Below are positions 1 to 10,389 of a DNA stretch of 64,000 nucleotides, piece after piece. The notes below the pieces were generated by a model. It saw only the letters and a list, made by a program, of their open reading frames with translations, had not been told where the DNA came from and made no database searches. The DNA is from Termitomyces sp. T153 (taxonomy: Eukaryota; Basidiomycota; Agaricomycetes; Agaricales; Lyophyllaceae), in the NCBI GenBank assembly GCA_018296165.2, contig JACKQL020000035.1, positions 310,001-374,000 on the forward strand. The letters run 5' to 3'. The position numbers were made by a program, and so were the translations under genes. The stretch's first letter is position 1. Each line of letters starts with the position of its first letter.

Positions 1-280
1 TTGGCTATCCTCTGTAGCAATTGTTGTCGTGCGAATTCTATAACTCTTCGTAACTCTGGAACTTTCGTGCCAGAGCTCACATCAAACACATATGTCCCTC
101 GAATATTTGATTGACCCGTGAACGCTATCTCTAGGTCTGGAAGAAACTGATGAATTCCTGATACCAAGTAACATAGCCGAGCTGAGTCGTACCCTCATCT
201 TCATAATACATAGGGACTGCATCAACAGTGCTGCTGTTTACTACTTCCCAAGGAACTTCTTTTCGTCGAAAATTGAACAT
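1..280 (-). CDS. hypothetical protein, 5' part of a gene cut by the window edge
   Basis: A minus-strand reading frame starts at an ATG at 278-280 and runs to a probable intron at 137-192 (GTACGA...TTCCAG, 56 nt). It then continues open to base 1 without a stop. The joined frame reads from a FNFRRKEVPW start through VPMYYEDEDLEIAF and FDVSSGTKVPELRRVIEF. I do not recognise the family. Codons upstream of the ATG are open for about 57 nt but contain no other ATG, so an earlier exon is possible. The splice was chosen because both signals are good and the frame is open only when they are used. Confidence 0.4.
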
Positions 281-1194
281 AGCAGATCTGACTGAGTGTA
301 TGGAATGGTCGGGGGGAATTGACAATTGAGATCGATTTTAACAGCTTTTTGCCTCTATTCTTATACATCTATCTGCGACGAGGCACTGCCACATTTAGAA
401 AAGATCACAGCGGACTGCGGTGACCGTGCGACAATACAGCTCAGAAACCAGTCACTGATCGCGACAGGAGTGCATTTTGAATAATAATACATTTTGTAAG
501 TAGCGATCCGACCGGTTATACCAATAGATACTGACTTCCATGAGCCCGGTCAAGAGCCGAGTGCAGGAAGATGCAGGATATTTCACTTTTATAATTTATA
601 TTGTAGCACAACAAGAACTGACGTCCCACGAGTATATGTATTTACGAGAGCATCAAAGATGATGCATCGATGCATTGCTAGTGATCATCTTCTATGTTTG
701 ATGGAGTGGCAGTGCAAAACAAAACACTTTGGCTGCTTATGTAGTACATACATATCAGTAAATGGCAGCTTTAGACTCTCATTTTGAAATTTTCTGTCTA
801 ATTTTTGCGCAACAGACGTCCACCAATAGAGTAGAATTCGTCTAATATGTTATACGTACGGATCAGTTGCCTCGCCGAGTTTACAAAGGTGAGATAACCA
901 CGAAATTTACACTGCCTAGGTCAAGCCCCTATCTTGATCAACTTGTCGTGCTTGAGTGTGGATTTTCTCTGCAACAGATTCCGGAGACCGATTCTGTAAA
1001 GCTTGATGACTGAATTGATCTGCGGCACGAAACTTGAACCATCTCGACTCTGCCTTCGAATGTTGTGAGAACCACATCCTGCCAGTGATACTTCTGCAAA
1101 GCCAAATGACATTCGTCTCGAATGCTTAATTACACGTGTACTCGGAAGCCAAAAACGTCTTTTGTGAAGACGCTATTGCTGACAACATTACAGG
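281..1194. other. intergenic, no supported gene
   Basis: About 0.9 kb with only short frames on both strands. A 63-codon minus-strand frame at 921-1112 lies just downstream of the BIM1-like gene; it has no recognisable domain and no clear splice continuation, so it is not called. Confidence 0.5.
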
Positions 1195-2022
1195 CTAAAG
1201 AACGAAAAAGTTGGCGCCCAAAGCACCTAACAGTAATTCTACAGTGCCTGCTGACATCCTATTTCCATTCGCGGCTGAAGTTTCGATCGACGCTGGCACC
1301 GTCGAAGAAGTCGAAGATCCGCTGGCACTACCAGTAGCATTAGTGCACGGGACATCAGAAGGAATTGTGAAGTCGTTCGATAGGGTCAAGTCGGCACACT
1401 GAATTGCAGATTGGACTGAGCTTGAGCACGACACAGTGTTCATGCCTCGTACCTGGAATAGTTGACCATCTCCTCCATCGTAGACAATCTGGGGCGGCGT
1501 CAATTCAGTATATGATAACATTGAAAAAGAGACGGACTTGGATTGTAACGTTTTGACCGTTCTGAAGGCTCGTGGCATTGCTTGAAGATGAAAGACTGAG
1601 TGGAAAGCAGAATATACCCTCCCCTTCGGTTTGGAAGAAGGGTTTGACTTGTGTGAAATTGTTAAAGGAGGTAGGGTTTCCTGCTGTAGAGACAAAGACG
1701 CCAGCTAGAAAGGAGGCCATTAGAGGTTCATGTTAGGCTAACGAGTCATTTCCTCACTCGTGAACTGCGGATGCTCTGAATTCAAGCTAAAAAACCCGTT
1801 CGATAGAGGAAAAGTTGAACGGGTTGCTGCTGGGGTCATGTAGCCATCTGAATAACAACAGGTGATGAGCGCAGCTACAAAGACAGTTACTTTTCGCTTA
1901 CCGCAAAACGTAATTTCATCGTTCATTTCAAAAACTCCCCGTGGTGGAGGGAATTGCAACTGGAAGTGAGCACTAACGGCAGTGACTATTGCCAAGATCA
2001 AGAGGGTAAGATAGCACTGCAT
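1195..2022 (-). CDS. BIM1-like (X325) copper-acquisition protein, GPI-anchored, paralogue 1
   Basis: Five exons with introns at 1848-1901, 1705-1757, 1489-1537 and 1399-1452 give a 205-residue protein. Residues 1-18 form a signal peptide, so the mature chain would begin with His19 ([12 protein letters not shown]), the hallmark of LPMO-like copper sites. A second histidine, His66 in SEHPQF, and an aspartate in the [14 protein letters not shown] segment (130s-141) are candidate copper ligands. Paired cysteines (FC, IFC, QCAD, PCTN) suit a disulphide-linked beta-sandwich. Several N-x-S/T sites, a Ser/Thr-rich linker (about 160-180) and a hydrophobic C-terminal tail point to a glycosylated, GPI-anchored surface protein. 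Known for the family: Cryptococcus BIM1 binds copper and helps CTR1-dependent import rather than cutting polysaccharide. The copy at 2443-3271 is a tandem paralogue, and a CTR transporter gene lies upstream. The third intron starts with an unusual GTCCGT donor. Confidence 0.88.
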
Positions 2023-2442
2023 ATTTGGAGAACAAGATCTGTAGTAACAATCCAGTGAGGAATACGACTGAATCCATTTCTTATAAATGTTCTGAATACT
2101 GAGTGGGGTAGTCGACAAAGAAAAAGTTTTTTTCTTCCCATCAATCACTCTTCTTTATAGACTGATACCTGATGTCATACTAGTGTTGTTTACGGGGTTG
2201 TACCCTGTCTTGTCCTATCCTTGTGACTCTCCCACTATGAATAATAAGCTTCTTTTGTTCACACAAGTAGGTGTATGCGGTATATAGACAATGTAGAAAA
2301 CAGCAGTCATGATACATTGGTTGGTTGTGATGGTTGATATTACCGTAGGATACGTACATCCTGTTACCATACATAACTACATATATATACTGTGGCATGA
2401 TATTTTCTGATGATTGTGGTTAGATCCCAACAGGCATGAAGA
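2023..2442 (-). promoter_or_regulatory. spacer and promoter of BIM1-like paralogue 1
   Basis: This 420-bp spacer between the two BIM1-like genes must carry the 3' end of one and the promoter of the other. On the minus strand a TATAAG-type element lies at 2090-2095, about 70 nt before the ATG. No coding frame in it can be supported. Confidence 0.35.
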
Positions 2443-3271
2443 TCATAGAAATTCAACGACTACGATACATCCAAGGGTAAGAACGATGGAGGCTGCCATA
2501 ACTTGGGCCGCTTTAACTGCACCACCAGTCTGGGAGGGCGATGAAGTCCCCGTGGATGTAGCGGTGATAGCAGTCTCATTCTGGCAAGTCACGTTCGAGG
2601 GTATGGTAAAGTTGCTTGCCAGCGTGAGGTCAGCACACTAGTCAATCGTTAGGGTAGATTATACTTGAAATGTAGAGAAAGGACTTACCTGGTACAGGTT
2701 ACCATCACCTCCAGCAAAGACGACCTGTAACCACAATTCGACTTTGAATGTTTCATTTGATGAGACATATGTATACCTGAATTGTAACATTCGAACCATC
2801 CCTCACGTTCTCGATGCCAGCTGCAGAGATGTTGAGCGGGATGCAAAATGTTCCCGCATTTGCTTCCTTCGCGTAAGGGCCAACAATCTGTTGTACTCCG
2901 TTAACAGAGAAATTATCAAATGAGACTGGGTCCTGGGCTGTTGAAAGAAGGACACCGGCTGTAGATGAGCTGGTTTTAGTTGTAGAACATGCCGAAGATA
3001 TGTTATGGTCCCACAAGTCCAGCCAGGATGTCCAGTCTTGATACTCAAGAATCCTCCCGACAGAGGAAACGTGGTTCGATTAGCCACAGCATTCGTATAA
3101 CCACCTGTCAAGCATAATAAATAGAGTGCGGAGAGTATGGGGCAAGTTATCCCCACCACAGAAGTTGGGTTCCTGATCTTCAATAAATACACCGCGAGGT
3201 TCAGGGTATAGTAAGCGAAAGTGAGCATTAACACCCGTGAGCAGAACAAGGACGGCGAAAAGTGCAAGCAT
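2443..3271 (-). CDS. BIM1-like (X325) copper-acquisition protein, GPI-anchored, paralogue 2
   Basis: Five exons with introns at 3105-3156, 2959-3014, 2725-2776 and 2638-2688 give 205 residues, the same length and intron layout as the neighbouring paralogue. The signal peptide covers about residues 1-16 and leaves His17 (AHFRLLYPEPRG) as the mature N terminus. The second conserved histidine is His64 (TGHPGW). The GGDGNLYQCADLTL block is present. The C terminus ends in a hydrophobic stretch after Thr/Ser-rich sequence, consistent with a GPI anchor. The expected role is extracellular copper binding and hand-over to a CTR transporter, known for the family from Cryptococcus BIM1. The gene lies 234 bp downstream of a CTR gene on the same strand. 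The second intron has a weak GTGGGA donor; the junction is placed by analogy with paralogue 1. Confidence 0.88.
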
Positions 3272-3328
3272 GGTAGATCTGCACGAGTAGAAGAATAGTA
3301 TTAATCAATACTGTACAGATATGGCGGG

Positions 3329-3350
3329 ATTTATAGCTCAGACGCTGAGC
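3329..3350 (-). promoter_or_regulatory. TATA box with adjoining palindrome upstream of BIM1-like paralogue 2
   Basis: On the minus strand TATAAAT occupies 3335-3329, 58 nt from the ATG at 3271. Immediately upstream lies a perfect inverted repeat at 3336-3350 (GCTCAG, 3-nt spacer, CTGAGC). The placement suits a regulator-binding site, possibly for copper control, but no known copper-regulator consensus is matched exactly. Confidence 0.35.
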
Positions 3351-3505
3351 ACGATCGACGCAAATGAAAAAACTTTTTTATCTAGCCAAGACTTTAGCTA
3401 TTTGAATTTGATACTTAGCGATTTGAAGGATGGAATTCAGAACATACGGACGTTATTGAGCACGAATAAAGAATCAGAACAAAGCCTACAAGATATATCG
3501 TTTAA

Positions 3506-4161
3506 TCAATGCGCCTTTCCATTTCCCATTCTCCCAAATATGACTTCTCCGATACCAAGACCAGCAATGATCGAAATTATGTATGCGGCATTGAAAGTCC
3601 TAAGGTGAATCAGACACACTATGTATGACTTCAATCAGCCGGACATACATTACGGATAGCATTAGGACGTAAGCTAAAAGAGCTTGGCCTGCATGTAACA
3701 ACCCTCGTGGGATGTCATGTACGAGAATGAAGGGGGGGATAGTACGAGTGAAAATGGGTCTCGATGGTTCAGTAACATCCATATCATTCAATGCCCGTGA
3801 GTCATCAGACTTCGAGTGGAAAGATTTCTCTGCGTCTTCGGTAGGACGAGCCTCAGTGGTGTGGCTGACACCAAGAGAGGCCAACATAAGCCCTCTGATT
3901 GATATTGAGAGGAGGCAGAGAAGGCACGATATTGATCAAGACATACTTGCGCCTCCAATGATAATCAAGAGCGCTTCGTGCTGCGAAAAGCCATCGTTCG
4001 AAGATGGCTAACAACACCAGGCATATGCAAGCCCCAGCAACTGCTCCTGTAGAAGTGGGCTTCAGAGCCTTGAATAGGAGGTAATCCCCGCGAGTCAAAT
4101 GCAGATAAGGAATCATTGCATCGCCCATAGGCATAGTCGTGTTCGTTCCGTCCATGTCCAT
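3506..4161 (-). CDS. CTR-family high-affinity copper transporter
   Basis: Three exons (introns 3895-3946 and 3600-3648) give 184 residues, normal for fungal CTR proteins. The N terminus is rich in methionine (MDMDGTNTTMPMGDAM), typical of extracellular Cu(I)-binding Mets motifs. TM1 is at about 37-60 and is followed by a cytosolic loop. TM2 carries the family's MxxxM filter (M150-LSV-M154). TM3 carries a GxxxG helix-packing motif (G167-G171). The last exon, recovered by splicing at GTATGT...CCTTAG, restores this third helix, which supports the model. The protein would act as a trimer importing Cu(I) across the plasma membrane or a vacuolar membrane. It lies head-to-tail with two BIM1-like genes and divergently from a rhodanese gene. 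Without expression data I cannot tell a plasma-membrane from a vacuolar CTR. Confidence 0.9.
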
Positions 4162-4670
4162 TGTAACTGCTATAAGCTGCTTGGGAAGTAAGGTGAGTCT
4201 GACTGAGGACGTGATGATCTGAGTTCCAAAATGTGGACCGAGTGCCCGGACCGTGAGAATGAAATCAAGTATATCAATCACCAAAGGCCCGGGCCTTGTT
4301 ACGCCTGTACAGGTGCAATGACGTTCCTCGGGACACATCTTTAAAATTTGTGAATCCTACTTTCCAAAATATTATATTGTGATTCATCGTACATTCTATC
4401 AATAGATTTTCAGACAAAATTCCTTGAAGAACAGTCAAGGGAAAGGATGAATAGTGTTGGACAGAAGATGTCACAATCGAGCTCCGATAGGTTCTTATAA
4501 TTTTTTTCCCCAATGGCTTGTCAGAGCCCAACTTTCAGACAAAACTGTCTGGCTAAGTTAATATCGTTTTTGAGTCACAAAAGTCACAAACAGTCATGTG
4601 ATGTACCGGTCCGAGCATCCTACCTCACGTGTCACATATAATTCTCTCCATCTCACTCAGTGCAACGATA
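4162..4670. promoter_or_regulatory. divergent promoter between CTR copper transporter and rhodanese genes
   Basis: This 509-bp interval separates the two start codons. It contains a CACGTG E-box at 4626-4631 close to the rhodanese ATG, followed by an A/T-rich TATA-like stretch (CATATAAT, from about 4635). Three GTCA-containing repeats lie around 4570-4600. A minus-strand frame at 4274-4531 has no recognisable content and is not called. Confidence 0.4.
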
Positions 4671-5322
4671 ATGTTTCGAGTGTCAATTGCCCGTTCCGCT
4701 TCGACGGTTGTGGCTCGTCGTAGCTATGTCCTCGCTTCAAGAACAATACGTCCTGCTTTACAATATCGATGTGAAAGTACCGGTACGCCTCCGCTGAAAA
4801 GGACACCTGAACAGCAGGCTAGGAAAGAAGCGAAAGACCGCATGAATGAACTGCAGCACGATTGGGACGCAAAGGAGATTACATATGCTGAATTGAAACC
4901 TCAGACGGAAAGCCCCGTACCTGTGCGTGCCAGTTTGTTGTCTTACGAGGGCAGTTTACCGCATGCCTTGAGCAGGATACATATTTGATTGACGTTCGCG
5001 AACCTGACGAGGTCATTCAAGGAATGATTCCTTCAGCGATCAACTTGCCACTATCTGTTCTAGGAAATTCTCTACACCTGGACCCCGCCGCATTTTTCGA
5101 GAAGCATGGATTTAAAAAACCACAAAAAGACCAACAACTCATTTTCTATTGCCGCAGCGGCAAACGTAGCGCTTCAGCCAGCGATGTTGCCAAAAGGAAC
5201 GGATTCACGAAGTACGGATGACCCTTTTGACATCGACACATTTACCTGATTATAAATCTAGTATCTTGAACTACAAAGGATCGTGGCTTGAGTGGGTTAA
5301 AAAGGAGAACGTTAACAAGTAA
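4671..5322 (+). CDS. mitochondrial rhodanese-domain protein (thiosulfate sulfurtransferase-like)
   Basis: Three exons (introns 4917-4975 and 5212-5261) give 180 residues. The N terminus (MFRVSIARSASTVVARRSYV) is basic and Ser/Arg-rich, like a mitochondrial targeting peptide. A single rhodanese domain follows: YLIDVREPDEV at its start, FYCRSGKRS with the catalytic-loop cysteine, and a final NYKGSWLEW block. Single-domain rhodaneses transfer sulfane sulfur to thiol acceptors and have been linked to sulfide and cyanide handling and Fe-S chemistry. The splice into NYKGSW is supported because the unspliced frame stops just after FTKYG. It shares a promoter region with the CTR gene; whether copper and sulfur handling are co-regulated here is only a suggestion. 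Confidence 0.87.
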
Positions 5323-5562
5323 TTTCACCTGTACACGCGATAGGGTGTTCCGGGTCCTGACAGAATGATGAACCAATCGCATAATTCCGTTGCGCATAAA
5401 GGACTCAATACTTGGCCCAACAAACAAAATGTTCCTATATAAGAGCCAAACTTGAAAATTTAATGCTGTTGTTCCCCCTCCTTGAATTCATCACTGATAG
5501 CAATCCGTCGTTTGTTTCCTCAAAGTCCTTCACCTACAGCATTCCTGTTTAATCGTGTTCGT

Positions 5563-6034
5563 ATGGAGTATCTCGGTCTTTCTTATGGTTCCAAACAGCC
5601 ATATCAACCGTCAATTTACCAAATGGCCCCTTGTCAGGATTGGTATGTTTTCATATCCATGTCTCTGTCATCATTCAATATCAAATTCCTAGTGAAAGTG
5701 TTCTACCAGATTACATGCTGCTGGTTTGAAGCGTCGACAGTTAGACGATCGAAATATTAATATGATGCTACTATACTCGCTGTTCATCTTGACGTATGCA
5801 TCTTAGGTCGTCTTTCTACCATCGTGGCCCACGTTCATCCGGCATCCAACTCTAGTGCTCCCAGCCTTATACTATCATTGTTCTTATCGACCTTATGACA
5901 TGCCGGCGCCGGAGGACCGCATGTTTGTCTTCATTCGATGGGCACCCTTTCATCGTCGCCTACTCGGAGTCTCACTTCAACCGACCATAGCCAACGTGCC
6001 CATCGATCTTCTCACGGCTGGTCACAAGGTTTGA
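5563..6034 (+). CDS. hypothetical protein (weak model)
   Basis: Three exons with introns at 5643-5692 (GTATGT...TCCTAG) and 5724-5806 (GTTTGA...CTTAG) give a 112-residue frame starting MEYLGLSYGS. The last exon is a 228-nt open frame rich in aromatic and proline residues (FLPSWPTFIRHPTLVLPALY), more like coding than intergenic sequence. A TATATAAG element lies about 130 nt upstream, near 5435. I do not recognise the product. The second intron has a weak donor, so the exon chain is uncertain and the gene may be decayed. Confidence 0.3.
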
Positions 6035-6180
6035 GTTCCCGAGTCAAGATAGGCACCCTTTGACTCGGGGAATGTCAAATGGTACAGCTGGCATGGGTAA
6101 GTATAGATGCAGTGACTGGAAATTTCTGGCGTGATAGATGACCAGGCCTACACAATCGAGGTTTCAACTTAATTTCTCGT

Positions 6181-6340
6181 TGGATGTTGGTATATCTTCC
6201 AAGTCAACAGTCAGAATTGCCTTGGTAGAACGTTCGCGCACGTATGATCCTGATGGCCCTTGGAGGTTGGTATTTCTTCCAAGTCAACAGTCAGAAATGC
6301 CTTGGTAGAATGTTCGCGCACGTATGATCCTGACGACCCT
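6181..6340. repeat. two-copy tandem duplication, 80-bp unit
   Basis: The segment 6181-6260 is repeated at 6261-6340 with only a few substitutions (GTTGGTATATCTTCC against GTTGGTATTTCTTCC, and so on). Because 80 is not a multiple of three, the duplication shifts the minus-strand reading frame that crosses it. Confidence 0.9.
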
Positions 6341-6495
6341 AAATAATATGTTTGATTTTTCTCAAATGCAATGTATTGAGTAAGACCCGCCAAATACTCA
6401 TCAACGGCTTTATAGGTTTTCCAGTCTGTGCAAGAGTCGTTATGACTTCGACCGAATGTCGACTGGTATGAACCACTCTCGCACGGCACGAACAT
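6211..6495 (-). other. possible minus-strand exon or gene remnant
   Basis: An open frame from an ATG at 6493-6495 reads through DWKTYKAVDEYLAGLTQYI and then enters the 80-bp tandem repeat. There the motif SYVREHSTKAFLTVDLE appears in one copy, and a near copy appears out of frame in the next. It looks like protein-coding sequence broken by the duplication. I cannot name a family or build a complete gene. A second frame at 6339-6617 may hold an upstream exon. Confidence 0.25.
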
Positions 6496-6853
6496 TGAGT
6501 GTACATAGTAATCAACTGAATGCTCTCAAGAAATTGGCGTACATGACTGAGTGCTGTACACGACGATAATGAGCCCACCACAGGTTCCAATGGATCGCCC
6601 AAGTCCATGTATAACATCGTATAATGCCTTAGAAGAACGCCGCGTGCGAACCACGAGTAACTTTTATTCGGAAGCAGTTAGAGTCTTTACGATCTTTGAT
6701 TTTTGGTCGTCTTAAGCTTACATATATATACGCGTGGCTACGCTACGGCTACGATTTGTTTGCGGCATATCCCGATCGCTGACCAATCCCGCCAACCTCA
6801 GCTACAAACAATGGGTGAATTCACTCTGCCTCGGTGAAGCGCAGCCGCAAGTT

Positions 6854-9760
6854 ATGATTTTTGACCCTTCAACCGCATCTCACCTGAAGCCATGGCTGGT
6901 CAGAACTTTGGAACCCATGTGCGTATATAAAGCCCTTTTTTCTCTTCCATTTTTCGACCTTATCACTCTAGATGTGACGCTGAGCCAGGCGCGCTCGCCG
7001 ACTACATCCTCGCTCTACTCAAGCACAATGTACCTGAAAGCGAAATGCGACAGGAACTTGTGGTTCAGCTCGACGAATTTCTGGAAAAAAGTACGTTAGC
7101 GGCTTCTCACTTACTTTTTTCCTGTGACACTTTTTACAGCCGAATGCACCTCCTTTATCGACACGTTGTTCACGGTTCTTCGGACAAAATCATATCTCCC
7201 ATATTCTGCAGCTTCCCCATCTTCCCCCTCTTTTGCTACGAAAAATCTTGACAATGGAATACCGATTCCTTTGGATGGGCTATTATCACCTTCGTTATCA
7301 GAGTCACCCGAGCGCAGTTTAAAGAGGACTATTGGGAACGATGAACGAGATGAACGCGCTCCAGCCAAAGCCCCGCGTCTGAGTACTGAGGGGCAGTTCT
7401 CGCGTTATCCAAACGGCCAAGGTGGACGAGGCGACAATCGGTCTACGGGCAGCTGGGGTGGCCGAGGGGATACAAGGCAGGGTGCAAAGGGCTACAGAGA
7501 TGGTGTGGATATGTTTGGAGCTGGTATGGGAGCTGGTATGGTTATGGGTGGGATGATGATGCCAGGCGTGGGTCAGATGAATGGCCGCCGTTCACAGGTA
7601 TATCAACCTCCAGATCAGAAGCGCGGAATCTGTAGAGATTATCACAGTGTGTATCCCGTCTTTCGACCGCGACATCATTCGCTGACAATTTTCTATTCTT
7701 TGTATGCAGACAACGGATTTTGTGCACGAGGTGCAACATGCAAGTATAGTCATGGGGAGGATGCTGTCGTGCCGGGAATGTTTCCTATCAATGCGGCCAT
7801 GCCCTTGCCCTTCATGCCTATGTTTCCTGGAGCGGGTAACCCCTTCGGAATGGGTGGGGGAATGGGTACAGCATACGACCCCCATGAGGCCCGAATGGAT
7901 ATGCGACCAATGGGTCATCGAAATCAACGGGCGCCTCTACTCCCTCGAATACAACAAGAGGACGGGAGTCAAGTGGTGCCCACCACCGCAACTGGGGAGC
8001 TTCCGGTTATCCAGGATCTTACTCCTCTCAGCCCCGATAACGAGAAAACTACTCCTGTGGGGCAGTCACACACAGAATCGCAAAACTCCATCCCACACAC
8101 TCTTCCCCACCAGCAGCCACCCCAAATCCAGCCTGATCATAATCCTTCATCCTATGACTCGACACAGAATGGAGGTATCAATGGTCACCCATACATGTCC
8201 ATCAATCTACCGAGAGATGTGGGAATGGATATGAAGCCACCTACTAACCATCAACCAACTAATTCCCGCCCAATACGAGGAGGCGGCCGAGGGCGTGGAG
8301 GTGGAGGCACATTCGGTGGCGAAAATCCTAACTTCCGGTCCGAGCGTCGGAACGACAAAACTCTGGTAGTCGAAAAGATACCAGAGGACAAGTTGACTCT
8401 TGAATATGTCAACGAGTGGTTCAAGCGTTTTGGTACTGTCACAAATGTTGCGATCGACAGTGTAAATGCCAAGGCTTTAATCAGTTTTTCTCATCATGAC
8501 GAGGCCTACGCTGCTTGGAAATCGGAGGATGCTGTCTTTAATAACCGCTTTGTCAAGTTATTCTGGCATCGGCCGATGGAAGGTCATGGTTCGTTGGGAA
8601 CTAGGATGTTGGCTGCTTCTGCGCCATTGGTTGCAAGCATCGCAAGCAAAGAGACAATTCGGCCAGCCACGACTCCGTCAAAGCCGAATGCATCTCAAAA
8701 ATCTACATCTTCAGCCTCCACTTCAGCAAGTGCTCTTGCTGCGAAGCAACACCTTCTAGAGCAACAAATTGCTGAACAGAAGTCATTAATGGCTTCGTTG
8801 GATAAAGCCTCACCCGAGGAGAAAAAGACGATAATGGCGCGTCTTCGAAAATTAGGAGAGGAGATGCACCCCTCTACTGAACCACCAACTTCCAAAGTGA
8901 CTAATGGCGTACTTGATCTTGAGAAAAAGGAGCGAGAACGCTTAGACAAAGAGCTTGACATGCGTAGCATGACCGGTGGCGGAGAGGAAAGCACTGAGGA
9001 CCTGAAGGCAAAGCTTGAGAAACTGAAGGCAGAGGTAAGAAAGAACAGCGTGTATTGTCTCCATCCACTGACAGCTTTCGATTAGGCAGCCAGTCTAGGG
9101 ATATCCGAAAGCAGTGCGGAATCTTACTACGGTGGCGGTTATCGACCATACCGCGGCCGAGGACGTGGGTCTCGTGGTTATCGAAGTTCAATCCGGGGCA
9201 GCCACCTTCCACGAGCTAGTATGAAGCTGGATAATCGTCCAAAGAAACTTCTTGTCAAGGATGTTCGTGAAGAAGGACTTCAAGCCCTTCGCGACTGGTA
9301 TGAGGTTCGTGCGGAACCCTATCTACGATAATTAATAATTCAAGTTGACCTGTGGAATTCTGGCAGACAACCGGTCAAGTGGAATCTCTGGAAAGGCTAG
9401 ATTCTGGAGACATCGTAGTTACTTTTAGAAATCGCGCCGCCGCAGAACTGGTACGAAATTCTCATCACAACCCACTACTATTCCGCTCATCTTTGTCAAC
9501 AGGGTCTAATCAAGGGAAACAATGTACCAACTATTGGAGCCGTTCAGATTAGTTGGTATTCTGGCCAACCACACGTTTCAGCAACAATTCCAAAAGTTCC
9601 TCCCAATGCGCCTTCTGAACCTCCTGATACCGTCATGACTGAACCATCACTGATCCGATCTCCTGAAATTTTACATTCTCCCCGGCCACAAGATGAAGAA
9701 GTAGTCGCCAGCGGATGGGGCGAAGATGGAGACGGAGAGGATGGAATGGGCATGTTGTGA
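6854..9760 (+). CDS. RBM26/RBM27-type RNA-binding protein (PWI, CCCH zinc finger, two RRMs)
   Basis: Seven exons (introns 6919-6971, 7091-7139, 7647-7709, 9035-9085, 9305-9366, 9451-9502) give 858 residues. Order of parts: an N-terminal PWI-like helical region (MIFDPSTASHLKPWLV..., about 1-90); a low-complexity Gly/Met/Arg segment; a CCCH zinc finger with C-x8-C-x5-C-x3-H spacing (CRDYH...NGFCARGATCKYSH), whose first His-Asn junction is made by the third intron; Pro/Gln-rich linkers and an RG-rich stretch; a first RRM (KTLVVEKIPEDKL...FVKLFW); a Lys/Glu-rich coiled coil; an RGRGSRGY patch; and a second RRM (KKLLVKDVREEGLQALRDWY) completed across the last two introns. This architecture matches metazoan RBM26/27 and fungal relatives linked to nuclear RNA surveillance and mRNA processing. 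The first in-frame ATG at the PWI start was used. Confidence 0.88.
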
Positions 9761-10170
9761 AACACCACTATTGACGTAGCTATAAAAATACAAAGATAGC
9801 TTTTGACTGCAGTACGTTCCATAGCGATAGATCCCTTTTGACTTATCCTTTTTTGGTCGTTTGGCTGATATTCGTTCCCTGCCATGCTTGCTGGGATGCA
9901 CAGTGAGTTGTCATTCAATGATTCGTGCAATATTCATGAGTAAAATGAACATGTTACTATATTGATATTAGCACCCATCTATTTTTTTGTGGTTCTATAG
10001 ACGACTAACAGCTTGTTTAGCACACGATTCGAATTCCGAATCCTGCGAGATTCTGCTTATTAATATACCAGAATAGTAATGTGACCTGATGTGACAATAC
10101 AATTTCTCCTTTTAGAAGAATGATTTGATTACGGAACCTTATTCACTTATTTCGAGACAAAACTACGACA
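9761..10170. other. 3' flank of the RBM26/27-type gene, no gene seen
   Basis: A/T-rich sequence with several possible polyadenylation stretches. It marks the transition from normal host DNA to the CpG-poor transposon block that starts around 10.2 kb. No coding frame is supported. Confidence 0.5.
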
Positions 10171-10389
10171 ATGGCCCTCTATCCAGCCCAAATGTTGCCC
10201 CCTGAGCACAGAGGATTAATTTCAGGAGCTCTTTATTACTATCACACTGTCACCACAGCAATTGCCTTCTATGATAGCAGTGGCAGTGGAAACAACCATA
10301 CCACATTTGCACTCTCTGGTGAGGCATGTGGACTCATCTATGATCCTGAGCACATTAGAAGTGAACTTGGAATGCATCTACATTTTTTT

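Noticed and set aside
3321..3608. 95-codon plus-strand frame
   Set aside because: It is antisense to the last exon, 3' flank and spacer of the CTR gene. The minus strand restores the third CTR transmembrane helix here, so the plus frame is a shadow.
3712..4011. 99-codon plus-strand frame
   Set aside because: Antisense to the central exon of the CTR gene, with no domain of its own.
6100..6350. short direct repeats considered as a CRISPR-like array
   Set aside because: There are only two copies of an 80-bp unit with no spacers, and the DNA is eukaryotic. It is a simple tandem duplication.
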